In this document: positions 17,532 through 24,960 of the stretch, in pieces
Layout: every line of letters starts with the position of its first letter
Numbering within the stretch: the first letter of the stretch is position 1
From: Rhodobiaceae bacterium UBA7804
GTDB lineage: Bacteria; Pseudomonadota; Alphaproteobacteria; Parvibaculales; Parvibaculaceae
Direction of reading: 5' to 3'
Assembly (NCBI GenBank): GCA_002480495.1
Contig: DLCG01000016.1
Location: forward strand, 7,439 to 71,438
Length of the DNA stretch: 64,000 bases
Notes under the pieces: model-generated
Told to the model about the DNA's origin: nothing
What the model saw: the letters and a program-made list of their open reading frames with translations, nothing else
Database searches by the model: none
Made by a program: the position numbers and the translations under genes

Positions 17532-18356
17532 ATGAGCCAGGCCAAGGCCGTGGAAACGGAAGCGCAGGAAGTTCTCTACGAGGTCGCGGATCATGTCGCG
17601 ACCATCACGCTCAATGCGCCCGAGCGCATGAACACGATCTCGGGGCCGATGCTGAACCAGCTCACGAAATGCCTTCAGCAGGCGGATGCGGACCCGGAAG
17701 TACGCTGCGTGATTCTGACGGGCGCGGGGCGCGCCTTCTGCGCGGGGCTCGACCTTCGCGCGCAGACGCAAGGAGCGGGCCTGTCCATCGGTTCGAGCGG
17801 CGGTGTCACCTCGACGAGCCTCGACCTCAAGAACACGCCGCCCACCGTTCTGCAGGAGATGGAGACGCCGGTGATCTGCGCCGTGAATGGCGGCGCCGCC
17901 GGCTATGGCATGGACACGGCGCTGGGCTGCGACATCCGCATCATGGGCAAGTCGGCGAAACTTGCCGCCGCCTTCTGCAAGCGCGGACTCGTGCCCGAAT
18001 CGGGCGGCACGTGGTATCTGCCGCGTCTCATCGGCTGGTCGCGGGCGGCGGAGCTGATCTTCACGGGCCGCACCCTCAACGCGGAAGAGAGCGTTGCCTG
18101 GGGGCTGGCATCCGAAGTCGTTGCCGACGAGGAACTGATGCCCCGCGCGCGTGCGGTCGCGGCGGAGATCGCGGGCAACGCGCCCCTCGCCGTGCGCGCG
18201 GCGAAGCGGATGATGCGCATGGGACTTAACGAACCCTTCCCGGAACATGTGCATCATGTCTATCTGCAGCTTCTGCCGCTGATGCGGACGGAAGATGTGA
18301 AGGAAGGCATGATGGCCTTCATGGAGAAGCGGCAGCCCAACTTCAAGGGCAAGTGA
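17532..18356 (+). CDS. Enoyl-CoA hydratase/isomerase family protein
   Basis: A 274-residue crotonase with RAFCAGLDL, GGAAGYGMDTALGCD and LVPESGGTWYLPR. The first catalytic position holds Asp in GYGMDTAL; a Glu is present in VPESGG, a pattern closer to PaaG/PaaB or dienoyl-CoA isomerase-type enzymes than to classical two-Glu hydratases. It ends FMEKRQPNFKGK, the usual crotonase tail. GGGAGGAAAAG precedes ATG at 17532. Isolated; role in fatty or aromatic acyl-CoA oxidation is inferred. Confidence 0.88.
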   Translation: MSQAKAVETEAQEVLYEVADHVATITLNAPERMNTISGPMLNQLTKCLQQADADPEVRCVILTGAGRAFCAGLDLRAQTQGAGLSIGSSGGVTSTSLDLKNTPPTVLQEMETPVICAVNGGAAGYGMDTALGCDIRIMGKSAKLAAAFCKRGLVPESGGTWYLPRLIGWSRAAELIFTGRTLNAEESVAWGLASEVVADEELMPRARAVAAEIAGNAPLAVRAAKRMMRMGLNEPFPEHVHHVYLQLLPLMRTEDVKEGMMAFMEKRQPNFKGK

Positions 18357-18395
18357 TCGGCCGCGCTCTCCGCGGGGCCGGAGAAGGCGACGGAA

Positions 18396-19589
18396 ATGAT
18401 GTGGGGGCTCGCCGCGCGTTGCGCGGCAATCGGCAGGCAGGGAGCAGCGCGGGCGCCGTTCGCGCTGCTTCTGTTCGTTCTGGCCGCGGCGTTTCCTTGC
18501 GCGCTCGGGGCCGCGCCTTTCAGCGGCGCCTATGACGGCATCGGCGATGCGGCGGGCATGACGCTCACGCTTTCGCAGGTGGAGCGGCGCGTCGTCGGCA
18601 GCCTCGCCTTCCCGAACGGCGCGGCCTACACATTGAATGGCGAACGGCAGGAACATGCCTCGGGCACGGCGCAGGGGGCGCTCGCATCCAGGGGCGGCGA
18701 ACCCGGTGCCTATTTCCACATCGAGGAGCGCCCGCTCGGTCTGCAGCTGCTCTTCATTCCGGCGACGGCGGCGGGCGAGCCGGATCTCGGCATGTCGAGC
18801 GAGTATTCCTTCCTCAAGCGCGGCGTGCGTCCCACCGTCACGGATGAGGCGAAATCGCGTTACAGGCCCGCGCCGGAAGGGCCGGTGGATATTCTCGTGT
18901 TTCTCGACGGATTTCGCGGCTGGTCGCCGGACGATACGGCGCGGCTCTTCGCTGCGCTGCCGGAGCCGCAACGCGCGCTCATCCTGCTTTACGACCATGC
19001 GACGGCCGAACTGATGTGGCGCCTCTGCGAAGCGGCGCCGGATGAAGGATCGCCCGAGGACCGGCGCCTCTCCGACATGCAGGAACGTCAGCAGATCGAT
19101 TGCGCTGCCTATCTGCGTCTCGTCGAGCGGGCGAAGGAGGGTGGGCTCTTCCGGGAATTCCTGCGGCGTTCGCAGTTTCAGCTCGAATTGATCCGCGCGA
19201 CCGTTCTTTGCGACCGGGGCGAGACGGGGGCCGCGCGCTGCGCCGATGTCAGCGCACTCGGGGCGCCGCTCATCCTGCGCTGGCGCCGCGCCGATGCGAT
19301 CATGCGCGAACTCGCGGGGCCGGATGCGGAGCCGGAAAGGATGGAAGATACGCCGCCCGCTGCTGCAGCCGTACCGGCGGAAGAAGAACTGTCCGAAGCG
19401 GAAGCACCCGAAACAGAAGCGCCCCAAGCAGAAGCACTGGAGCCGCTGCCCGAAAGCTACGGCACGCCGGTTCCCATGCCTCGCCCCTCGGATGGGGAGG
19501 GCGAGGCCGTTTCCGACTTCGAGCCGGATGCGACGCCGCTGGCGGCGGAGACGGTGGGGGACCACCGTCTGCCGCTCGCGCGTCCGTGA
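18396..19589 (+). CDS. Secreted hypothetical protein with acidic Ala/Glu-rich tail
   Basis: 397 residues: signal peptide (FALLLFVLAAAFPCALGA), a beta-rich domain to about residue 150 (FSGAYDGIGDAAGMTLTLSQ, then paired strands), a helical middle with four cysteines, and from about 310 a low-complexity tail of Glu/Ala/Pro repeats (AEAPETEAPQAEA). GGAGAAGG precedes ATG. It converges on the FKBP gene. The N-terminal strands recall small lipid- or polysaccharide-binding domains, but no family is recognised; periplasmic location is likely. Confidence 0.65.
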   Translation: MMWGLAARCAAIGRQGAARAPFALLLFVLAAAFPCALGAAPFSGAYDGIGDAAGMTLTLSQVERRVVGSLAFPNGAAYTLNGERQEHASGTAQGALASRGGEPGAYFHIEERPLGLQLLFIPATAAGEPDLGMSSEYSFLKRGVRPTVTDEAKSRYRPAPEGPVDILVFLDGFRGWSPDDTARLFAALPEPQRALILLYDHATAELMWRLCEAAPDEGSPEDRRLSDMQERQQIDCAAYLRLVERAKEGGLFREFLRRSQFQLELIRATVLCDRGETGAARCADVSALGAPLILRWRRADAIMRELAGPDAEPERMEDTPPAAAAVPAEEELSEAEAPETEAPQAEALEPLPESYGTPVPMPRPSDGEGEAVSDFEPDATPLAAETVGDHRLPLARP

Positions 19590-19593
19590 GAGA

Positions 19594-20025
19594 TCAGGCG
19601 GCGATCTCGACGAGCTGAATCTCGAAGGTGAGATCTTCGCCGGCGAGCGGATGGTTCGCATCGAGGCGGACGGCTGCGTCGTTCACTTCCGTCACCACGA
19701 GACCGATCTCGCGTCCATCGCGGCCTGTTGCCGTCAGGCGCATGCCCGGCTGCGGCTCGAGTTCCGGCGGCAGTTCGCTGCGCGGAACGTCCTGCACCAG
19801 GCGCGGATCGTGTTCGCCATAGGCTTCGGCGGAAGCCACCGTGAAGCTCTTGCTGTCGCCGGGCTCCATGCCGAGAACGGCATTCTCGAAACCGGCGATC
19901 ACCATCTGGCTGCCGATGGCGAATTCGATCGGGTCTCCCTGACGGCTGGTGTCGAACACGGTGCCGTCGTTCAGCTTGCCGGTGTAGTGCACCTTCACCC
20001 GGTCGCCATTCTGTGCTGCTGCCAT
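19594..20025 (-). CDS. FKBP-type peptidyl-prolyl isomerase (SlyD-like)
   Basis: 143 residues with the SlyD-type arrangement: VKVHYTGKLNDGTVFDTS, an insert-in-flap domain (GEHDPRLVQDVPRSELPPELE), then GREIGLVVTEVNDAAVRLDANHPLAGE and a last LVEIA strand. It lacks the His/Cys-rich metal-binding tail of E. coli SlyD. The enzyme isomerises Xaa-Pro bonds and chaperones folding in the cytosol. ATG at 20025 follows AAGGCAA; a longer frame runs on upstream without support. A strong inverted repeat lies 80 bp upstream. Confidence 0.9.
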   Translation of the reverse strand: MAAAQNGDRVKVHYTGKLNDGTVFDTSRQGDPIEFAIGSQMVIAGFENAVLGMEPGDSKSFTVASAEAYGEHDPRLVQDVPRSELPPELEPQPGMRLTATGRDGREIGLVVTEVNDAAVRLDANHPLAGEDLTFEIQLVEIAA

Positions 20026-20106
20026 TTGCCTTGCCTTTCTGCGCGGCTGCTGCTGCCTCCCGGCGATGGCCGCGCGTTTCGGAGAAATATAGGCCGATAA
20101 ACGAAT

Positions 20107-20139
20107 GAGGGCCTTCAGGTGTTTCACCCGAAGGCCCTC
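20107..20139 (-). terminator. Hairpin between GYF_2 gene and slyD-like gene
   Basis: GAGGGCCTTC (20107-20116) pairs perfectly with GAAGGCCCTC (20130-20139), with an inner GGTG/CACC stem. On the minus strand it follows the GYF_2 gene stop and is followed by ATTCGTTTAT, a weak U tract, so it may terminate that gene. Confidence 0.5.
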
Positions 20140-20219
20140 GAAATTCATCAGCGCCAAAAAGCCTAACATCTAAAGACAAGGCTCGCCACCCGGCGCGGCG
20201 ATTTAGTCGTTCGCCTGTC

Positions 20220-21002
20220 TCAGTAGCTTCTGCGCCAGACCCGGCGGATCTTTGCGTCGATCTCCGGGCCCATCGAGCTCCATGCGGTGCGGTCGCGCGT
20301 CGTATCGGCGATGAACATTGTGTCGGTCCTGCCGATATGCGTGCTCAGATCGTTGAGCAGTCCGGCGGCGGTCGCATCCGTGTTCACGCACCAGACATTC
20401 GGCGCGAGCTTGTAGGCCGGTCCGAGCGACATGATCGCCTGTTCGAGCGGGCCTGCGTAGCGCGCCTTAATGTCCATGACGATGATGAAATTCGCCGTGG
20501 CCGGCTGACGGCGGCGGTCCACCTGACCCTTGCCGGACCCATAGACGGGGCGCTCGTCGTCCTCTCGCCCGGATTCCGTTTCGCGCTGGCGCGCGGGTTC
20601 TGCGGCGCGAAGGGTTTCCTCGGCCTCATAGACCTCGGATGCAGACAATTCGGCGGCAGATTCGGTTTCCTCCGTGCGGGGTTCTTCTTCGGCCAGGGCT
20701 TCGGCGGGCTGTCCCGCGGTCTCGGTTGCGGCTTCTTCCTCTGCGGCTTCCGGAGATTGTGCCGGTGCCGCGAAGAGAAGCGCGATGGCCGGAATGTCGA
20801 TCGCGTGCTGCCACATGCCGGCGCCGGCGGGCGTACCTTCCGGGGCGAGCAGGCTGTGCTCGGCGACGCGGCCTTCCGCCACGTAGCCTTTCAAAGCCTC
20901 GTAGCTGTAAGGCCCATAGACCTTGTCGCCATATTTGAGCACCCAGCGATGGGAGGGGATGCCGGTTTCCGAAAGGAGCGATGCTTCTTTTGCTTGCGCC
21001 AT
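20220..21002 (-). CDS. GYF_2 domain protein with C-terminal SinR/Cas2-like domain
   Basis: 260 residues in three parts. Residues about 19-56 (RWVLKYGDKVYGPYSYEAL) match the GYF_2/DUF4339 domain, a proline-binding-like module. Residues about 81-165 are an acidic, Ala/Glu-rich disordered linker. Residues about 171-243 have the ferredoxin-like pattern of SinR-family/Cas2-like proteins: NFIIVMDIKA, NVWCVNTDATAA, TDTMFIADTTRDRTAW. The last domain is not evidence of CRISPR; no cas genes or repeats are here. Monocistronic. The fusion suggests a scaffold or nucleic-acid-related role, which is inference. Confidence 0.65.
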   Translation of the reverse strand: MAQAKEASLLSETGIPSHRWVLKYGDKVYGPYSYEALKGYVAEGRVAEHSLLAPEGTPAGAGMWQHAIDIPAIALLFAAPAQSPEAAEEEAATETAGQPAEALAEEEPRTEETESAAELSASEVYEAEETLRAAEPARQRETESGREDDERPVYGSGKGQVDRRRQPATANFIIVMDIKARYAGPLEQAIMSLGPAYKLAPNVWCVNTDATAAGLLNDLSTHIGRTDTMFIADTTRDRTAWSSMGPEIDAKIRRVWRRSY

Positions 21003-21190
21003 GATTCTACGTTCGACATGGAGGCCGCCTCAGCGGCCTGCGGATACGTCAATCGGTAAAGTTTTAGATGGTTTTGGTTACCGCAACGTCAACACGAGCA
21101 TGCTTGCCGAGGTGGAATGAAGCGGGCAAAGTCGCGCCCAAGCGCGGAAAATCGCGGAAAAACGGTTAACTGAATTTAACGGGAAGCGCC

Positions 21191-21964
21191 ATGACTGAAT
21201 TCTGCAAGACCGAGCGCGACGGGCATATCCTCGTCGTTACCATCAACCGTCCCGAGCGCATGAACGCGCTTCATCCGCCCGCGAATTTCGAACTCGAAAA
21301 GGTGTTCGACGATTTCGCGAAGGATGACGATCTCTGGGTCGCGATCGTGACGGGCGAGGGCGAACGCGCCTTCAGCGCGGGCAACGACCTGCGCTGGCAG
21401 GCCGAGGGCAACAAGATGGAAGTGCCGAAGACCGGGTTTGCCGGTCTCACCGCGCGCTACGATCTCAACAAGCCGGTGATCGCCGCCGTGAACGGCGTGG
21501 CGATGGGCGGCGGTTTCGAAATCGCGCTCGCCTGCGATCTCATCATCGCGTCGGAAAATGCGGTCTTTGCCCTGCCGGAACCGAAAGTCGGCCTCGCGGC
21601 GCTTGCGGGCGGTCTTCATCGCCTGCCGCGTCAGATCGGCGTGAAGCAGGCCATGGGCATGATCCTTACGGGCCGCCAGGTTCCGGCGAAGGAAGGCAAG
21701 GAACTCGGCTTCGTGAACGAGGTGGTTCCGGCGGGCGAGCTGCTCGCGGCGGCCAAGCGCTGGGCGAAGATGATCGAGGAGTGCTCGCCAATGTCGATCC
21801 GCGCCTCGAAGGAATCCGTCTATCAGGGCCTCGACGAAGCGAACCTGAAGAAGGCCATCGAAGGCAAGTATCCGGCGGTTGCCGCGCTCTTCAAGAGCGA
21901 GGATCTCATCGAGGGTCCGCGCGCCTTCGCCGAGAAGCGCAAGCCGCAGTGGAAGGGCAAGTAA
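21191..21964 (+). CDS. Enoyl-CoA hydratase (crotonase, both catalytic Glu present)
   Basis: 257 residues. Both catalytic glutamates are present: E110 in GGGFEIAL and E130 in LPEPKVGLAALAGG. The enzyme should thus be able to hydrate enoyl-CoA; the ALAGGLHRLPRQ segment and overall pattern are close to CaiD-like (crotonobetainyl-CoA) and short-chain hydratases. Tail SEDLIEGPRAFAEKRKPQWKGK is typical. It is preceded by an AT-rich promoter region and followed by a 20-bp tandem duplication. Confidence 0.92.
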   Translation: MTEFCKTERDGHILVVTINRPERMNALHPPANFELEKVFDDFAKDDDLWVAIVTGEGERAFSAGNDLRWQAEGNKMEVPKTGFAGLTARYDLNKPVIAAVNGVAMGGGFEIALACDLIIASENAVFALPEPKVGLAALAGGLHRLPRQIGVKQAMGMILTGRQVPAKEGKELGFVNEVVPAGELLAAAKRWAKMIEECSPMSIRASKESVYQGLDEANLKKAIEGKYPAVAALFKSEDLIEGPRAFAEKRKPQWKGK

Positions 21965-22000
21965 GCCTCGGGCACAAAAAGTAAGCCTCGGGCACAAAAA
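21961..22000. repeat. Perfect 20-bp tandem duplication
   Basis: GTAAGCCTCGGGCACAAAAA occurs twice back to back (21961-21980, 21981-22000). The first copy contains the crotonase stop codon; the A run forms the U tract of the minus-strand terminator, so the duplication also doubles that tract. Confidence 0.9.
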
Positions 22001-22036
22001 GAACCGGCCCTGCCGCGGGGGGAGCGGCAGGACCGG
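21996..22036 (-). terminator. Terminator of the LapG-type gene
   Basis: CCGGCCCTGCCGC (22004-22016) pairs with GCGGCAGGACCGG (22024-22036) with one mismatch. On the minus strand it is followed by TTCTTTTT. It lies 48 bp after the cysteine-protease gene stop. Confidence 0.75.
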
Positions 22037-22083
22037 CCTCGACAGGACCGGATCCAATGGGGGGCGGGGATCCGGTCAGCAGG

Positions 22084-22902
22084 TCAGTTGATCGCGGCCG
22101 TGGGTTTCTCCTCCGATGGGCTGCGGCTCGCGGCCTGACCGTTCTCGATCGCCGGGCGCAGGCCCGGCTCATTCTTCTTCTGGCCGTTCTTCTTCTGGAT
22201 CGCGGCGAGGAAGGGCACCGGCGCGCCGAGCGGGGGCACTTCGAGGGCGGCCGTGCGCATCGTGCGGCTGTCCAGATTGACCCAGATATAGGGCCGCTCG
22301 CGCGACTGGCGCTTGATCCACTGATAGGGAGCGTCCTGCCAGGCGACGACTTCCCAGTTCTTGTTGTCGAGCACGAACTCGCCGCGGTCGGTCTTCACGA
22401 GAAGGACCGCATGGCCATCGCCGTTCCATTCGCGAACCACCGCGATCAGCAGGTTTTCCGGCGCCCAGCCGCGCTCGATCAGCAGCTTCTGCTTCATCAG
22501 CGCGAAGTCTTCGCAGTCGCCGCCGCGGCCATCGGGATAGGCCCACCATTCCTCGCGATCATAGAGCATCGCATCCGTGACCTGCGGGACTGAGGCGTTC
22601 ACATACTCGTTGACCCGCGTCAGCTCTTCCCACTTTTCGGGCGTCATCGCCTCGTCGCGGGGCATGTCCGTGCCGCCCTCGCATTCCTGCGGATTGCGGA
22701 CGCAGAAGCCGACATAGCCGAAGGGCGGCGCGACTTGCTGGCCCGTTTCCATCGAGGCTGCAACCCAATGCACGTTTGCGTTGCCGTCAAAAAAAGAGCT
22801 GTCGATGCTGCCCACATAATCGGGAGACTGGCATCCTGCCAGGCCCGCCGCCAATCCCGCCCATACGACGAATTTCTTCCGCCAACCCATGATCAAGCCC
22901 AC
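22084..22902 (-). CDS. Transglutaminase-like cysteine proteinase (BTLCP/LapG family) lipoprotein
   Basis: 272 residues. The N-terminus has a lipobox (LAGC, Cys24). The catalytic triad of the BTLCP family is visible: Cys130 in GGDCEDFALMK, His164 in GDGHAVLLV and Asp179 in FVLDNKNW. This family includes LapG, the periplasmic protease that releases surface adhesins under low c-di-GMP. No LapD-like inhibitor or large adhesin lies nearby, so the target is unknown. Likely anchored in a membrane facing the periplasm. A near 300-bp AT-rich promoter region precedes it. Confidence 0.88.
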   Translation of the reverse strand: MGLIMGWRKKFVVWAGLAAGLAGCQSPDYVGSIDSSFFDGNANVHWVAASMETGQQVAPPFGYVGFCVRNPQECEGGTDMPRDEAMTPEKWEELTRVNEYVNASVPQVTDAMLYDREEWWAYPDGRGGDCEDFALMKQKLLIERGWAPENLLIAVVREWNGDGHAVLLVKTDRGEFVLDNKNWEVVAWQDAPYQWIKRQSRERPYIWVNLDSRTMRTAALEVPPLGAPVPFLAAIQKKNGQKKNEPGLRPAIENGQAASRSPSEEKPTAAIN

Positions 22903-23208
22903 CCATCTGTCGGTAACTTACGGGCACTTTGACAGGTGCGAATTGGTGGGAGTTTAAACGTGTGAACCGGATTTGATCCTAATACGGATCAAACTCGAGC
23001 GAGATTTTCCTAAAATTCGAAGCGATCCAGTTTGGTTAAAATTGCAAATAATCGCTCACACGAAAAATCGCATTTAGATCAATGCCTAGAGCGCTTCTTG
23101 TGTGACCTCGCTAACCATGAGCGTGCTTCAGGTCCTTCCGCGGTGGAGCAATTCGGGACTCGAAAAATTTTTCCGGAAAAAATGCCGCAGGGGGGCGATT
23201 GACGGTTT
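22903..23208. other. AT-rich intergenic region with inverted repeat
   Basis: Notably AT-richer than its surroundings. No coding frame is convincing. It holds a perfect inverted repeat (listed separately) about 70 bp upstream of the LapG-type gene, plus a looser TCACAC/GTGTGA pair. Probably the LapG-type gene's promoter region. Confidence 0.6.
22972..22993. promoter_or_regulatory. Perfect 8-6-8 inverted repeat upstream of LapG-type gene
   Basis: TTTGATCC (22972-22979), spacer TAATAC, GGATCAAA (22986-22993). About 70 bp upstream of the start codon, in the right place for a dimeric regulator. No regulator gene is adjacent. Confidence 0.5.
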
Positions 23209-23916
23209 TCAGCCGTTTTTCGCCCCGTCGAAAGTGCCGGAATCGCGCTCCAGCGTCTCCCGGATATGGGCGATCGTTAAGGCGCGTTCCTTGCGCTTGG
23301 TATTCGCGAAGGCCGGTTGCTGGAGAGCGGCGAGTTCGCCCGCGCGGGCTCTGGCCGCCTCCATCAGGGAGGCCGCGGGCAGGGCGGCATCCAGATAACC
23401 GACCGCGACCGCCTCGGCAGGGCCATAGACCTTCGCCTGCGTGACGGCCTCGGTGAAGCGGTTGCGGGCGAGCCTGTCGCGGGCGAGTTCGATGCCGAAA
23501 ATGGGCATGGTCATGCCGATGGCGACCTCGGGCAGACCGATCCTGAAATTGCCTTCCGCGCCGATGCGCGAATCCGCGGCGAGCAGCAGCAGGCCGCCCG
23601 CGGCCAGCGCGTGGCCGGTGCAGGCCATGACGACCGGCAGCCGGTATTCGTAGAGGCGCAGCAGCAATTCGGCTCCGGCGGTCACGAGTTTGCGGACGCT
23701 TTCGGGGCCGGAGCCCATCACCTCGAGGTCGAAGCCGGCGCAGAAGCGGTTCTCGCGCCCCGCGATCAGGATGGCCTTTGCCTCTTTTTCGGCGCGGTCG
23801 AGCGCGGCATTCAGCTCGCCGATCATGGCATGGCCGAGCGCATTGGCGCGGCCGTCATCCATGGCGAGGATGGCGATATCGTTCTCGATGGTGGTGGTGA
23901 GGATGGTCCCGGACAA
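23209..23916 (-). CDS. Crotonase/enoyl-CoA hydratase family protein
   Basis: 235 residues, shorter than most crotonases. ENRFCAGFDLEVM, then GHALAAGGLLLLAADSRIG and FRIGLPEVAIGM. Only the second glutamate position (LPEVAIG) is filled; the first is Leu in AAGGLLLL, so simple hydratase activity is doubtful. The start is TTG at 23916, giving MSGTILTT, with a G-rich ribosome site. It is the fourth crotonase-fold gene of the window and stands alone. Confidence 0.85.
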   Translation of the reverse strand: MSGTILTTTIENDIAILAMDDGRANALGHAMIGELNAALDRAEKEAKAILIAGRENRFCAGFDLEVMGSGPESVRKLVTAGAELLLRLYEYRLPVVMACTGHALAAGGLLLLAADSRIGAEGNFRIGLPEVAIGMTMPIFGIELARDRLARNRFTEAVTQAKVYGPAEAVAVGYLDAALPAASLMEAARARAGELAALQQPAFANTKRKERALTIAHIRETLERDSGTFDGAKNG

Positions 23917-24022
23917 GCTTCGCCCCCTTGTTCATGCCGTCTGCGCGGCGTTCCCTTGGGGGGCAGTCTAGAACGAGGGGCAGGCCGGGCAAGAGCCCGG
24001 CCGGCATTCCCGGATGCAAATC

Positions 24023-24640
24023 CTAGCCGAAGGGCCGCGAAAGGGCGGTGGCGCGTTCGGGGATATTCGTGAACTGGATGCCCACGCCTTCCTCGGTATG
24101 GCGCACCACCCGGCCGCTCATCCGGCCGATCGACACTTCTGTGCCCACGGGCGGGCGGTTTTCGACCGCGACCTGGGCGCCGCCAAGCGACATGTCGATG
24201 ATGCGGCAGGGCATGGACTGGCCGTCGGCCAGCGTCAGGACCGAGCTTTCCTCGAGGCCCGCCTCGCCGGGCGCATATCGGGCAAAGGCGCGGCGCGCCG
24301 AGACTTCGATCTTTTCGCCGCGGGCAATCGCCTCGAGGCGCTGGCGCAGGCGTTCGCGGCGCGGGCCGCTGATGGCCGTCTCGATGGCGAAGCCGTCGTC
24401 GAAGCTGCGGACGACAGGGCCCTCGAAGCGGCCGAACTCGTCGAGATAGACGATGACCTGGGCGCCGACTTCCACGGGATATGCGGATGTGATCGCGATG
24501 CCGCCAAGCGACATGTCGCGAATCGAGCAGGGATGTTCGGACCCGTCGGGCGCGAGAAAACGGCCTTTCGCCTCAAAGGCGACGCGCTGATAGCGGCGGC
24601 GTTCGTCGTGTTCGGGGTTCATGCAAGCTTGGCCTGTCAT
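24023..24640 (-). CDS. Tandem PilZ domain protein
   Basis: 205 residues with two PilZ domains. The first has RRRYQRVAFEAKG (N-terminal arginine cluster) and DMSLGGIAI, the second a less clear arginine region and DMSLGGAQVAVE; both (D/N)xSxxG motifs are intact. Tandem PilZ proteins may bind c-di-GMP in one domain and dimerise or regulate through the other. Cytosolic. The start at 24640 is an ATG; MNPEHDERRRYQ at 24622 is an alternative. Isolated, so no effector is suggested. Confidence 0.85.
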   Translation of the reverse strand: MTGQACMNPEHDERRRYQRVAFEAKGRFLAPDGSEHPCSIRDMSLGGIAITSAYPVEVGAQVIVYLDEFGRFEGPVVRSFDDGFAIETAISGPRRERLRQRLEAIARGEKIEVSARRAFARYAPGEAGLEESSVLTLADGQSMPCRIIDMSLGGAQVAVENRPPVGTEVSIGRMSGRVVRHTEEGVGIQFTNIPERATALSRPFG

Positions 24641-24960
24641 TAGACGCGCGCAAAGGCGCCAAATCTCGAAGATCAGAATAAGCGTGTCAGAGTTAATGAA
24701 TTTTTACCGGAACAATCCTCCCTGTCCCTTTTGGCTCCATTCCGGAGAAAAATTCCCCTCTTTATTGTCCAAAATTGACGCTTGCGTCAGCTTCGGCAAT
24801 TCCCGACAATCAAGAAGCATTCCGACCATCAGGGAATTCGGCCAGGAAACGGCTGCTACACAGCCAGGAACGGGCGCCGTCCGCCGTCAACGCCGCGCAG
24901 GGCAGGGCTTCGCGCAGGCGGGCAGGGCGGCCATACAACAAAAGACCGGAAACAAATCTC
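24641..24960. other. Intergenic region upstream of GMC oxidoreductase
   Basis: The frame of the downstream gene is open through part of this stretch but carries no recognised protein, so it is regarded as leader/promoter. AT-rich up to about 24800 and GC-rich after. It contains a perfect TGACGC-TT-GCGTCA palindrome (listed separately). Confidence 0.6.
24776..24789. promoter_or_regulatory. Perfect palindrome TGACGC-TT-GCGTCA
   Basis: A 6-2-6 inverted repeat 170 bp upstream of the GMC oxidoreductase start, in an AT-rich promoter-like setting. Possible operator; regulator unknown. Confidence 0.4.

Noticed and set aside
17334..19661. 775-codon open frame on the minus strand
   Set aside because: Antisense to a crotonase and a secreted protein with clear signals; Arg/Ala-rich with no motifs. 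A high-GC shadow frame.
20220..21002. CRISPR-Cas system suggested by the Cas2-like domain
   Set aside because: No repeat array, cas1 or effector genes in the window.
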